DNA of 31,382 nt from Flavobacteriaceae bacterium (GTDB lineage Bacteria > Bacteroidota > Bacteroidia > Flavobacteriales > Flavobacteriaceae): the NCBI GenBank assembly GCA_029238555.1, contig JAQWFV010000050.1, positions 1 to 31,382 of the forward strand, in the 5' to 3' direction. The notes under the pieces were generated by a model. That model made no database searches. It saw only the letters and a program-made list of their open reading frames with translations, and was not told the origin of the DNA. Positions 1 through 8,538 of the stretch are shown in pieces. Positions within the stretch are counted from its first letter, which is position 1, and each line of letters opens with the position of its first letter. Position numbers and translations under genes: made by a program.

Positions 1-2472
1 TAAAGGCGCAGGACTAGGCGCACCCTCATAAGCTTTATAAGCAGGATCTTTAAGCCCGCTAAAACGTCTAATCAGCTGGTCCTTAGCATCCCTAATCTCC
101 AAGGAAATATCTGTATTGGAAACACCTTGAGGTAAATGGTAATAAAACACCACTCCATTCGCTGGGTTCACCCCTTGTAAAACATCGGAACCTTTAGGTT
201 CGGCGCCATTCATGCTACTGTACCAATTTCCTAAAATAGCCGGTTCAGGGGTAAAAAATTGAATCCCATTTAAAGCAGCTGGGGTGGCTTGTCTTATGAG
301 GTCTAAGTCATCTAACACCCAAAAAGAACGGCCCTGAGTGGCTACTATAAGGTCATTATTCTTAATCAGTAAGTCTGTGATGGGAACATTAGGGAGGTTT
401 AACTGCATGGGTTCCCAAAATTCACCCCCATTATAGGAAACATATACCCCTTTTTCCGTTCCTGCAAAAAGCAAATCTTTCACCACAGGATCTTCGCGAA
501 CTACTCTAGTAAAAGATCCTTCTGGAATTCCAGCCGATATTTTTTTCCATTGCGCGCCATAATTGATACTTTTATATAACCCAGGCATTTTGTCATTAAA
601 TTTATAACGTGTGGTCGCTATATAAACCGTTCCTGGGTCATGCGCAGACACTTCAATGGCATTTATGATGGTCTCTGGCAAACCCCTAGGGGTAATATTT
701 TTCCAACTAAGCCCTCCATCTTTGGTAATATGCACCAGACCGTCGTCCGAACCTGTGTACAAAAGCCCCTTTTCGTGAGGAGACTCCACAATATAAGATA
801 GGGTACCGTAATTTTCCGCTCCAACCGCTTCAATGGTATAGGGCCCGCCACCATGCACCTGCTTAGACCTATCATTCATGGTTAAATCTGGAGAAATAAC
901 GGCCCAATTTTGTCCAATATCTGTAGTTTTTAAAACATATTGGGCGCCGTGAAAATAAGTATTAGGTTCATGTACAGACCTAATAATTGGCGCATTCCAA
1001 TTAAAACGATATGTCATTTCGCTGGCCGCCATACCCAAATACTGAATGGGGTCTATCATAATATTGGTACTGGATTTACTCTCGGGATAATAAGCGTCTA
1101 TAGTCCCCAGATAACTCCCTCCAAGCACTACATCTGGCTGGTCAGGATCAAAAGCTAGAAAGGCACTTTCGCCTCCGGCCGATGCCTCCCAGCTCTCCGC
1201 GCCAATACCCCCATTACCCAAAGATAAACTGGCAATTCTCACACTGGTATTGTCCTGTTGGCCGCCATAGATATTATAAGGAAATAAATGATCTGCATTC
1301 ACCCTGTAAAATTGTGCCGTGGGCATATTATTCTGTGAAGACCAACTCAGACCGCCGTTAAAACTAATGGCCGCGCCACCGTCGTCTGCCAAGACCATTT
1401 GCTTATTATTGGTTGGGTGTATCCATAAATCGTGGTAGTCTCCATGGGCTGGATTCATTTCCTCCCAATGGGCGCCTCCGTCTATAGATTTATAGGCCGT
1501 AGCACTCATGACATAAATAGTGTCTGCATCTGTTGGGTCTAAAAAAACCTCTGTATAGTACCAGGCACGCTGAATGAGCCTATGGTCTGCAGACACCCTG
1601 GTCCAATTTTCTCCAGAGTCTTCAGACACAAATAAGCCGCCTTTTTCTTGCTTAGAGTCACTTTCAATGAGCGCCACCACTTTAGAGGGATTGGCTCTAG
1701 ATACTGCAATAGCCATTTTTCCTTTCTCTTCAGGGAGTCCATTTTCTAATAAAGTCCAGTGTGCACCCCCGTCTACCGTTTTATACAAACCACTCCCAAC
1801 ACCTCCACTCACTACCTGCCAAGGCAATCTTTGGTGCTCCCACATAGCGGCATACAACACTTCCGGATTTTTCATATCCATAGACAATTCCGCAGCCCCA
1901 CTCAGGCTATTCACAAAAAGCTGTTTTTCCCAATTTTTGCCACCATCTGTGGTCTTATAAATACCCCGCTCTTGATTGGGGCCGTGCAAAGCACCTTGAG
2001 CAGCCACATACACAATGTCAGGATTGCTTGGGTGAATCCTAATTCTCGAAATATGTTGTGTGGCCTCTAAACCCAGATGCTGCCATGTTTTACCTCCATC
2101 TAAGGATTTGTACACCCCATCTCCATAGGTAGTCATAACCCCTCTAGGTGCATGCTCACCCATCCCTACATAAACAATATCAGGATGGCTCTCAGATACT
2201 GCCACCGCACCAACGGAGCCTGTATTAAAAAACCCATCAGACACATTGTTCCAATGTTGGCCCGCGTCTTCTGTCTTCCACAATCCACCTCCCGTCGTAC
2301 CCATATAATACACCATTGGCTGCTGAACCACTCCAGAAGCCGCTACCGACCTGCCCCCCCTAAAAGGACCTATATTTCTGTAATGAACTGCCTTAGAAAG
2401 TACTTCTTGTTGTTGTCCAAAAACCGTTTGAACAGTAGCCAAAGCGAGTAAAAAGAAAAAATGTTTTTTCAT
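1..2472 (-). CDS. VPS10/sortilin-like BNR-repeat secreted protein (3' end outside window)
   Basis: The frame is open from the ATG at 2472 down to base 1, giving 824 residues with no stop, so the C-terminus lies outside the window. Residues 1-19 are a signal peptide ending VFG before a Gln run. The hallmark [11 protein letters not shown] follows at residues 31-41. BNR/Asp-box motifs of the type S/T-x-D-x-G-x-x-W recur, for example KTEDAGQHW and KSLDGGKTW, as expected of a ten-bladed sortilin-like propeller. Flavobacterial members are often annotated as glycosyl hydrolases, but catalysis is unproven. The last visible residues ([15 protein letters not shown]) look like the beginning of the post-propeller domain; full-length relatives run to roughly 1000 residues. 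The gene starts 18 bp after the stop of the upstream beta-barrel gene, so the two may be co-transcribed. Likely exported to the periplasm or cell surface. Confidence 0.85.
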   Translation of the reverse strand, partial: MKKHFFFLLALATVQTVFGQQQEVLSKAVHYRNIGPFRGGRSVAASGVVQQPMVYYMGTTGGGLWKTEDAGQHWNNVSDGFFNTGSVGAVAVSESHPDIVYVGMGEHAPRGVMTTYGDGVYKSLDGGKTWQHLGLEATQHISRIRIHPSNPDIVYVAAQGALHGPNQERGIYKTTDGGKNWEKQLFVNSLSGAAELSMDMKNPEVLYAAMWEHQRLPWQVVSGGVGSGLYKTVDGGAHWTLLENGLPEEKGKMAIAVSRANPSKVVALIESDSKQEKGGLFVSEDSGENWTRVSADHRLIQRAWYYTEVFLDPTDADTIYVMSATAYKSIDGGAHWEEMNPAHGDYHDLWIHPTNNKQMVLADDGGAAISFNGGLSWSSQNNMPTAQFYRVNADHLFPYNIYGGQQDNTSVRIASLSLGNGGIGAESWEASAGGESAFLAFDPDQPDVVLGGSYLGTIDAYYPESKSSTNIMIDPIQYLGMAASEMTYRFNWNAPIIRSVHEPNTYFHGAQYVLKTTDIGQNWAVISPDLTMNDRSKQVHGGGPYTIEAVGAENYGTLSYIVESPHEKGLLYTGSDDGLVHITKDGGLSWKNITPRGLPETIINAIEVSAHDPGTVYIATTRYKFNDKMPGLYKSINYGAQWKKISAGIPEGSFTRVVREDPVVKDLLFAGTEKGVYVSYNGGEFWEPMQLNLPNVPITDLLIKNNDLIVATQGRSFWVLDDLDLIRQATPAALNGIQFFTPEPAILGNWYSSMNGAEPKGSDVLQGVNPANGVVFYYHLPQGVSNTDISLEIRDAKDQLIRRFSGLKDPAYKAYEGAPSPAPL

Positions 2473-2490
2473 GATTGTTTTTTTAAAAGA

Positions 2491-3144
2491 CTATAAAATA
2501 TAAGCACTCAAGCCCAAGAGTACAAATTGACCCTGTGAATTTATATATTGATTTTTATTCCCTACGGGATTTTCTAAAAAGTTTACTTCATGTGTTTGAC
2601 CGCTTAAAGAATAGCGAACGTCCAATTCAAATCTTTTGTACTGGTATCCAAAACCCAACTGTGTTCCTATAAAAGAAGTCCTTTCAAGGTCCTCTATTTG
2701 AACTCCTTTCATATTGGCTTTTTGGTTAAAAGTCCATCTAGGTCCTGCAAAAATGCGAAGCGACTTAGAAATATTGTACCCCAAGAGCAGGGGCACATCT
2801 AGATGGGTGACTTCAAAATCAGTGATAATTCGTTTTACATCTGTCAGTACAATAGGGATTTTAAAAGAGTGGTCCCTTTTCACTTGCAAAGCCTCTACCC
2901 TAATATACCAATCTTGATGATTGTATTTGACAAATCCACCAAAATGACGGCCTTCTCTTCCCACATAAATGTTGATGTTTTTTTGGAGTGCTGCGACTTC
3001 TGCGTCCACATTATTAACAGTGTCAAAATCAGTTCCTCCGGTAATTCCCACTGAAAACTGGGCCAAAGCTGAATAGGAGGTCATAAAAAAGGCGCAGAAA
3101 AAAAAGGCAAAATACCCCTTGAGGGGATTGTTCTTGTGAAGCAT
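2491..3144 (-). CDS. outer-membrane beta-barrel protein (PorT/OMP_b-brl-like)
   Basis: 217 residues. The first 28 form a signal peptide (basic LHKNNPLK, a Phe-rich core, then SALA before QFSVG). The remainder alternates short amphipathic strands and turns, with family-like stretches such as DVPLLLGYNIS and RIFAGPRW. It ends in a hydrophobic strand, LLGLSAYIL. This fits the eight-stranded outer-membrane beta-barrel families common in Flavobacteriia (PF13568-like). No enzymatic motif is visible, and the role cannot be read from sequence. It precedes the VPS10-like gene by 18 bp on the same strand and follows the lipoprotein gene after about 65 bp, so an envelope gene cluster is plausible. Confidence 0.7.
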   Translation of the reverse strand: MLHKNNPLKGYFAFFFCAFFMTSYSALAQFSVGITGGTDFDTVNNVDAEVAALQKNINIYVGREGRHFGGFVKYNHQDWYIRVEALQVKRDHSFKIPIVLTDVKRIITDFEVTHLDVPLLLGYNISKSLRIFAGPRWTFNQKANMKGVQIEDLERTSFIGTQLGFGYQYKRFELDVRYSLSGQTHEVNFLENPVGNKNQYINSQGQFVLLGLSAYIL

Positions 3145-3209
3145 TTAGTGGTTTTAGTGGTTGGTTTTATGCCCTTAAATAAAAGCATCACTAAATATAT
3201 TAAAAATTT

Positions 3210-3956
3210 CTAGTCGCTTATGACCTCCATAGTCAAATTTTCAATTTTGGAGAGCCATTGAAGTTTGCCTTCTTGGAAAAGTACGGGCAAACGGTCTAAA
3301 GGGGTGGGGTGAACTGGGGGCTTGTAATTGTCAAAATCCTGAAACAAAATACCCCCTAGTCTATTTTTAGAAATAGCGGCTCTAAAACGAGTGCCCCCGC
3401 CATTGGTGTGGTAGGAATAGGCCATATAATCTATCTCAAAGCGATCGCTGTGGATCCAATAGTAAAATTGGTCTTGAAAATCTTCTCCACCGCCTTCTTG
3501 TTTAAAAGTAACTGCCAATTGGTGGTAGGGTTCCGTGTTAATTTCTACCATACCTTCATAGCTAGGAACTACGGCCTGGTCCTGAAGTCCTAAAGGCAAT
3601 TGAACAAAGTATAGCACTGAATTCAGGGAATTGGCATAGACCGTTTGCAAGGAATCTGATAGCGTAACAGGCGCGCCATTTAAGGTCCTTTCAAAGCTGC
3701 TAAAATTGGTCCAAACGTCTTTGGTCACTCCCAAACTGTCTTGTTTCTCTCTGGAATATTGAATCCCAAAAGCGCCTCTTTGTACCTCATAGTGATAATC
3801 TCTAAAATCAAAATTAATCTGAGAAGGCTTAGACGTCCATCCATGGGCAGCAACCGTTTTCTGTATCAGAGCACCAGCATCCATCTTCACATTAGGCGCA
3901 CAAGAAAACAACAATCCCAATAACAAACCCACTATTACTTTAGCCATAAATACCAT
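3210..3956 (-). CDS. DUF6503-like lipoprotein
   Basis: 248 residues from the ATG at 3956; a second ATG at 3947 would give 245. A longer frame reaches 4040 but would overlap the XRE gene, so the start next to its stop is preferred: the junction reads TAA-C-ATG. The N-terminus is a lipoprotein signal (KVIVGLLLGLLFSC), with the Cys as likely lipidation site. The body has recognisable blocks: a NSVLYFVQLPLGLQD stretch, an EPYHQLAVTF strand with a GGGEDFQDQFYYW block, and DYMAYSYHTNGGGTRFR. I associate these with the flavobacterial DUF6503 family from memory. No known reaction. It is the last gene of an apparent operon with the regulator and membrane protein upstream. Confidence 0.6.
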   Translation of the reverse strand: MVFMAKVIVGLLLGLLFSCAPNVKMDAGALIQKTVAAHGWTSKPSQINFDFRDYHYEVQRGAFGIQYSREKQDSLGVTKDVWTNFSSFERTLNGAPVTLSDSLQTVYANSLNSVLYFVQLPLGLQDQAVVPSYEGMVEINTEPYHQLAVTFKQEGGGEDFQDQFYYWIHSDRFEIDYMAYSYHTNGGGTRFRAAISKNRLGGILFQDFDNYKPPVHPTPLDRLPVLFQEGKLQWLSKIENLTMEVISD

Positions 3957-3957
3957 G

Positions 3958-4152
3958 TTAATCTTCAAAAGTAAAGATACCCTCAATTGGAGTCTTAAAC
4001 AAATGGGCCAATTTAAAAGCCAATGGCAGCGAAGGGTCAAATTTACCTTTTTCTATGGCGTTAATGGTCTGGCGAGACACCCCTACTTCATGGGCCAAGT
4101 CTTCTTGGGTAAAACCATCTCTAGCCCGGAGTTCTTTAATGCTATTTTTCAT
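3958..4152 (-). CDS. small XRE-family (YozG-like) HTH regulator
   Basis: 64 residues, almost entirely one Cro/CI helix-turn-helix: FTQEDLAHEVGVSRQTINAIEKGK at about residues 14-37 contains helices 2 and 3, followed by the SLPLAFKLAHLF helix. There is no effector domain. Its ATG (4152) overlaps the TGA of the upstream membrane-protein gene (4151-4149) as ATGA, a translational-coupling arrangement. Small regulators of this type are commonly paired with a short multi-helix membrane protein. It probably binds the three 18-bp palindromes in the operon promoter (4590-4668) and represses its own operon; that is inference. Confidence 0.88.
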   Translation of the reverse strand: MKNSIKELRARDGFTQEDLAHEVGVSRQTINAIEKGKFDPSLPLAFKLAHLFKTPIEGIFTFED

Positions 4153-4556
4153 TTGAAACGTCTGGTGTTAATGGCTAATCCCGCCAAATAAGTCAAACTA
4201 ATCACAATAGTCATAAAGGCAAAATCCATTTTAAAACCCAGTAAATCTTGCTGCTCCAAAATGGACAATCCCAAACCCAAAACCACTGCTACACCCAAAC
4301 TAATGGCCATGGCCTCTAAATGCATGCGTTGTTGCAACTCATCCAAGTTTAAAATGTGCTTTCTATTGGCCAAAATCATGGCTGCGCCGGTGATTAAAAA
4401 CAAACCTACGCCTGCGTAAGTGAAAAGGGAATTTTCCCATATAAATTCAGGACCAAAGGTGGCTAAGGCGGTACTGAGCACCCAAATCATGGTCCAAAGT
4501 GCCAATCTCTTGGTGCTTTTGTGCTGTAATTCTTTAAAAGATGTGGAGTTTTTCAT
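4149..4556 (-). CDS. four-helix membrane protein, partner of XRE regulator
   Basis: 135 residues with four hydrophobic segments (about 20-40, 45-66, 80-102 and 108-128) and a basic C-terminus (NTRRFK). A short loop with RKHILNLDELQQRMHLEA connects helices 2 and 3. No enzymatic motif is visible. It is the first gene of an operon with the HTH regulator, overlapping it by 4 bp. By analogy with other membrane-protein plus YozG-like pairs it may modulate the regulator or sense an envelope signal, but the function is unknown. Confidence 0.75.
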   Translation of the reverse strand: MKNSTSFKELQHKSTKRLALWTMIWVLSTALATFGPEFIWENSLFTYAGVGLFLITGAAMILANRKHILNLDELQQRMHLEAMAISLGVAVVLGLGLSILEQQDLLGFKMDFAFMTIVISLTYLAGLAINTRRFK

Positions 4557-4589
4557 AAAATGTAATTTTAAATATTATTGGTTATTAAT

Positions 4590-4668
4590 TGTAAAACTTA
4601 CTTGATATTTTGTAAAGTTTATTTGACAAATATACACATTTATTTAAAAATGTAAAGTAAAGTTGACA
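4590..4668. promoter_or_regulatory. three operator-like 18-bp imperfect palindromes over the XRE operon promoter
   Basis: Three related 18-mers lie at 4590-4607 (TGTAAAACTTACTTGATA), 4611-4628 (TGTAAAGTTTATTTGACA) and 4651-4668 (TGTAAAGTAAAGTTGACA). Their consensus, TGTAAAGTTTACTTGACA, is a near-palindrome (TGTAAAGT/ACTTgACA). Start-to-start spacings are 21 and 40 bp, close to two and four helical turns. On the minus strand a -7-like TATATTTG lies at 4634-4627, touching the middle site, and the third site lies over the expected -33 region. This geometry suits a repressor site for the adjacent XRE protein. The repeats are directly visible; the binding protein is inferred. Confidence 0.55.
4627..4656 (-). 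promoter_or_regulatory. predicted promoter of the membrane protein/XRE/lipoprotein operon
   Basis: On the minus strand a perfect TAnnTTTG -7 element (TATATTTG) occupies 4634-4627. A weak TTT in place of the -33 TTTG lies 19 nt upstream, at about 4656-4654. The start codon at 4556 would lie about 65 nt downstream of the predicted transcript start. The -33 match is poor, which would fit a promoter that is tightly controlled or weak. Confidence 0.4.
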
Positions 4669-4789
4669 TTTAATATCAATTGTTTTATAAAAATAGTCTC
4701 ATAGTCCGTAAAAGTGAAACACTTTGTAACGTTTTACAATACCGTTCGTCTTTAATGGGACTAACCACCGCTTTACAAGCCTATTACTT

Positions 4790-6994
4790 ATGAAACATCG
4801 CTTGAATTTTTTTATCCCTTTTTTAGGTGCGCTCTTTATGGCATCGGCCCTATGGGGCCAGGAACCCGCTCAGAAAACAGACAGGTTTCAGGTGCCCGAA
4901 TTTGACGGGGTGGTTGGGGAACAGGAGTGGGCCAATGCCCAGAAATTTCTGATTAATTACGAGATAGATCCCGGAAATAATACGCCTTCTGAAAACCTTA
5001 CTGAAGTATTTGTGAGCTATTCTGAAACCCATTTATACGTGGGATTTATTGCCTATACAGACATGAAAACCCTGAGGTCTTCTATTAGAAATAGGGATGA
5101 GGCTTGGAATGACGACCTGGTGATGTTTGGCATAGACACCTATGGAGATGGTCGGTATTTGGTGAATTTTGGGTCCAATGCAGAGGGAAATCAGGTAGAT
5201 ATGAAGTTCACGGCAGACGGCAATGACGACGAGTCTTACGATATTAATTTTGAGTCCAAGGCCAGTAAACAGGAAAATGCCTACCATGTAGAATTGAAAA
5301 TTCCCTTTAATGTCCTTCAGTTTAAAAAAGCCCCTTCCTACGATTGGAATGTGCTGTTATACCGCTCTACTTATACGGGCGAAAATAGGAGTCAGAATCT
5401 CAATATTGCCATCGATAGAAACAACAATTGTCTGCCCTGTCAGGCGGTGAGTACCATTCATTTGGAAAATATTAAATCTGAAAACAGGCTGCTTTTTACC
5501 CCCAATATGGTGGGGAGTTGGTCTGGAGAAAAAGTAGCGGGGGCGCTTTCTTACGGAGCTTTAGACGCTGGTGTTGGGCTCAGTGGTCTATTAGACCTCA
5601 ACAATACCGCTTCGCTTGAATACACCATTAATCCAGATTTTTCACAGGTAGAGGCAGACGTTTCTCAGGTGACGGTGAACAATACTTTTGCGGTAGAATT
5701 TCCGGAGCGTCGTCCTTATTTTAACGAGGGAAATGACATGATTGCCTCTGAGCTTAATACGGTGTACACCAGGGCTATTAATCAACCGCTTTTTTCTTCA
5801 AAACTCATCTCTCAAGGGGAGAAAAACAGGGTCTATTGGCTCACGGCTTACGATGAGTCTTCTCCTTATTTAGTGGCGGGAGAAAATGAGTCTGTGTTGG
5901 AGCAAGGAGGGGCGTCTTATGCGAATATATTGAGGTATCAGCGTACGTTTAAAGGGGGGTCAAACGTAGGATTTTTAACCACCAACAGGTTTTTTACTGA
6001 AGGGGGTTCTGGAAATACTTTTGGGTTCAATGCCCTGTATAGAATGAAAGAAAAATACGCCTTTACTGCGGAATTCAGTAAGAGTATTGTTAAAGAACCT
6101 GAAGCAGATTGGATAGACAACAGCGGGCGTATTAAAGATAAGAGTATTGCCTTAGACGGGGAGTCTCTCAAGGGAGACGCCTTGGCATTAAAGGTGACAA
6201 GGAATACCAAGCACTGGAATTCAGAGGCCTTTTACGAGCATTATAGTCCGCATTACCAGACACCTTTAGGGTTTATTACCCGAAACAGTATTAAAAGGGT
6301 GTTTTTGGGCCATGGGTACCAGCATTTTTTTGAAAAAGAAAATACGGTGCGGCAATTGAATCTCTTTATGGGTAGTGAGGCCATTCACAACTATGACGGT
6401 TTAAAAAAGTACAGTACCCTGGGCGGGGAACTCTCCATGCAATTGGCGGGAAATATTTATATGGAATTCAGTAAATGGTGGGTCTTAAACGAGGAGTTCG
6501 AGGGCTTTAACGCCACCAATATGCCAGAAAACAACTTTTTTATTCGTTTCAGCCCATCGGAAAAAATAAATATGAGAATATTCACCTCTTGGGGAGAGAA
6601 TATTTTTTACGGAGACGTTCCAGAGGTAGGAAAAAACTTTTTCCTAGGGAGTTTTAACAACTTCCAATTTAGTCCCAAATGGTCTGTAAGCCCCAGTATT
6701 CGCTACTCCAGATTGGGTCATTTAGACGGGAAAAATACTTTTTACGAGGGTTTCATTGTCAGGGGAAACACCAATTATCAATTCAATCAAAACCTCTCCT
6801 TGAGACTGGTATCTGAGCTGAACTCTTTTGGATCAGGTGCTTTTGTGCAGACCTTACTCAAATGGAATCCCAATCCGTTCACCATATTTTACATTGGGGG
6901 CACCAATGGGTATTCCTACACAGAACACATTGGAGACCTGCGCGTAGATGGGGTAAATCTCTACTTTAAATTTCAGTACCAGTTTGGTTTGTAG
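4790..6994 (+). CDS. CBM9-like/DUF5916 outer-membrane protein
   Basis: 734 residues. A signal peptide covers residues 1-24 (ending ALWGQ). Residues about 35-225 form a CBM9-like beta-sandwich: FDGVVGEQEWANA, then LYVGFIAYTD, DDLVMFGIDTYGDGR, and YHVELKIPFNVLQF. The rest matches the DUF5916 type, containing VSQVTVNNTFAVEFPERRPYF (FPE+RP+F is a strong family marker) and then about 400 residues of alternating amphipathic strands ending in FKFQYQFGL with a C-terminal aromatic/hydrophobic strand. It is most likely an outer-membrane protein with a periplasmic or surface sugar-binding-like domain. Ligand unknown. It is transcribed alone and divergently from the XRE operon, and is followed by a hairpin terminator at 7155. 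Confidence 0.8.
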   Translation: MKHRLNFFIPFLGALFMASALWGQEPAQKTDRFQVPEFDGVVGEQEWANAQKFLINYEIDPGNNTPSENLTEVFVSYSETHLYVGFIAYTDMKTLRSSIRNRDEAWNDDLVMFGIDTYGDGRYLVNFGSNAEGNQVDMKFTADGNDDESYDINFESKASKQENAYHVELKIPFNVLQFKKAPSYDWNVLLYRSTYTGENRSQNLNIAIDRNNNCLPCQAVSTIHLENIKSENRLLFTPNMVGSWSGEKVAGALSYGALDAGVGLSGLLDLNNTASLEYTINPDFSQVEADVSQVTVNNTFAVEFPERRPYFNEGNDMIASELNTVYTRAINQPLFSSKLISQGEKNRVYWLTAYDESSPYLVAGENESVLEQGGASYANILRYQRTFKGGSNVGFLTTNRFFTEGGSGNTFGFNALYRMKEKYAFTAEFSKSIVKEPEADWIDNSGRIKDKSIALDGESLKGDALALKVTRNTKHWNSEAFYEHYSPHYQTPLGFITRNSIKRVFLGHGYQHFFEKENTVRQLNLFMGSEAIHNYDGLKKYSTLGGELSMQLAGNIYMEFSKWWVLNEEFEGFNATNMPENNFFIRFSPSEKINMRIFTSWGENIFYGDVPEVGKNFFLGSFNNFQFSPKWSVSPSIRYSRLGHLDGKNTFYEGFIVRGNTNYQFNQNLSLRLVSELNSFGSGAFVQTLLKWNPNPFTIFYIGGTNGYSYTEHIGDLRVDGVNLYFKFQYQFGL

Positions 6995-7077
6995 GTATCT
7001 TTAAGATAATAGTAGGTAGTGGCACGCATTTAATGGTTTATTAACGTTTAGTTCATTTTTAAAATACAAATGCACAC

Positions 7078-7186
7078 CACCTTTGTACAGCGTGCTAGCC
7101 ACGTAGGTTTCTTAATAACGTACTGGTTTTTGTCGGTCATGCGTTAGAAATCTTGCAGCTGTCCTTAGGGGCAGCTGCTTTTTTTT
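7078..7186 (+). ncRNA. possible small RNA or long 3' UTR ending at terminator
   Basis: There are 160 nt between the stop of the DUF5916 gene (6994) and the terminator at 7155. A degenerate -7-like CACCTTTG lies at 7078-7085. The stretch after it contains a small hairpin (CGTG-CTAGC-CACG, 7091-7103) and further self-complementary pieces (TAACG near 7115 with CGTTA at 7142). If transcribed from here, the product would be about 95 nt long and end in the strong terminator. No known RNA family is recognised, and a plain 3' UTR is equally possible. Confidence 0.22.
7155..7186 (+). terminator. rho-independent terminator
   Basis: A 10-bp stem (GCAGCTGTCC 7155-7164 with GGGCAGCTGC 7169-7178, one G-U pair), loop TTAG, followed by eight T. 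It ends transcription from the DUF5916 side before the porin gene. Confidence 0.88.
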
Positions 7187-7268
7187 AAATCTTTATTATA
7201 TCATAACACCCAAGTTACAATAACTTAACATTAGTAATGGTTCTTTGCACCAGACAAAAACCAGTACC

Positions 7269-8477
7269 ATGCAATTATTTAAAAAAGCAGTCATTTTAGC
7301 CTGCCTTTGTTTTTCTTTTAGCCTAAGCGCACAAGAAACCCCAGCACCCAATTTTGGAAAAGGCCTATTTAATCTAGTAGGTAAAGACAGTACTTGGACC
7401 ATGAAAATTGGTGCGAGAATGCAAATTTTAACCATCGCTAACTGGAAAGAAAGTGCGTCAGGAGACTTTGAAACCCAAGAAAGCAATATGCTCATTAGAA
7501 GGGCCCGCTTAAAATTTGACGGGTTTGCTTATTCCCCAAAATTAAAATACAAATTAGAGCTAGGACTCTCCAACAGAGATATTTCAGGTGGTTCCATTTA
7601 TACCGGAAACACCCCAAGGTATATATTAGACGCCGTAGTGATGTGGAATTTTCATGGAAACTGGGAATTGTGGTTTGGGCAAACCAAACTACCAGGAAAT
7701 ATTGAGCGGGTTATTTCCTCAGGGAATTTACAACAAGTAGACCGTTCCTTACTCAACAGCCGCTTTAATATAGACCGTGATATGGGGGTGCAATTGAGGC
7801 ACAAAACCAAAATAGGCAAACACTTTTTAATGCGAGAAAAGTTTGCTATTTCACAGGGAGAAGGTAGAAATATTACTGCTGGAAATTTAGGGGGTCACCA
7901 ATTTACCAGCCGTATAGAGCTTTTGCCTTTTGGGGCTTTTAAAAGCAAAGGAGCGTACAGTGGGTCAGATTTAAAAAGAGAAAATTCCCCAAAACTTATG
8001 ATAGCCGCTACATACGACAGCAATCAAAATGCCGTAAAAAACAGGAGCAATATGGGGTCTTATATGGAAACTGATGCTGGTCTGTTTCAAACAGATATAA
8101 ATACCTGGTTTATAGACGGTATGTTTAAATACCGCGGTTTCTCCTTTATGGGTGAATACTCAGACCGCAGTGCAGCTAATGCAATAGCTAAAAATCTGGA
8201 CGGATCAGAAACAGGTTCGGTAGTGCAAGTTGGAAAAGGCATTAACTTACAAAGTGGTTTTTTACTAAAAAACAATATTGAAATCTCAGGGAGGCTCACT
8301 AAAATCACCCTAGACCAAGTCATCACAGGAAAAGTTCCAGAAACCCAATACACGGTGGGTGTGTCAAAATATATAGTGGGACACAAATTAAAAGTGCAAT
8401 CAGATTTTAGCTACTTAGACAGTCCCGGCGCTTCCAATAAACTCATGTACAGGCTTCAATTAGACTTACATTTTTAA
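7269..8477 (+). CDS. phosphate-selective porin (OprO/OprP-like)
   Basis: 402 residues from the ATG at 7269. An in-frame TTG at 7245 would add eight polar residues in front of the signal peptide and is unlikely. Residues 1-21 are a signal peptide (FKKAVILACLCFSFSLSA before QE). The mature protein is strand-rich, with the typical start of the porin O/P family: MKIGARMQ, SNMLIRRARLKFDGFAY, LKYKLELGLSNRD, then a long barrel ending LMYRLQLDLHF. It should form an outer-membrane channel for phosphate or another anion. The next gene, 61 bp downstream on the same strand, is a PiT phosphate transporter, which strengthens the phosphate assignment. Confidence 0.82.
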   Translation: MQLFKKAVILACLCFSFSLSAQETPAPNFGKGLFNLVGKDSTWTMKIGARMQILTIANWKESASGDFETQESNMLIRRARLKFDGFAYSPKLKYKLELGLSNRDISGGSIYTGNTPRYILDAVVMWNFHGNWELWFGQTKLPGNIERVISSGNLQQVDRSLLNSRFNIDRDMGVQLRHKTKIGKHFLMREKFAISQGEGRNITAGNLGGHQFTSRIELLPFGAFKSKGAYSGSDLKRENSPKLMIAATYDSNQNAVKNRSNMGSYMETDAGLFQTDINTWFIDGMFKYRGFSFMGEYSDRSAANAIAKNLDGSETGSVVQVGKGINLQSGFLLKNNIEISGRLTKITLDQVITGKVPETQYTVGVSKYIVGHKLKVQSDFSYLDSPGASNKLMYRLQLDLHF

Positions 8478-8538
8478 CCTTAAGATAACCTCAAATACCC
8501 AAAATTAAGAGTACATTTAACCCCTTTTAAAATAGATT

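Noticed and set aside
1574..2451. Several plus-strand frames of 99-128 codons across the VPS10-like gene
   Set aside because: They are antisense to a continuous, motif-rich BNR gene and have no domain or signal features.
3957..4040. Longer N-terminus for the DUF6503-like lipoprotein
   Set aside because: It would overlap the XRE gene and put about 28 residues before the lipoprotein signal.
3958..4556. Toxin-antitoxin interpretation of the membrane protein/XRE pair
   Set aside because: The membrane protein is a 135-residue four-helix protein, unlike small toxins, and the regulator has no antitoxin domain; a regulator-partner pair is more likely.
7245..7268. Upstream TTG start for the porin
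   Set aside because: It would place eight polar residues in front of a standard signal peptide; the ATG at 7269 fits better.
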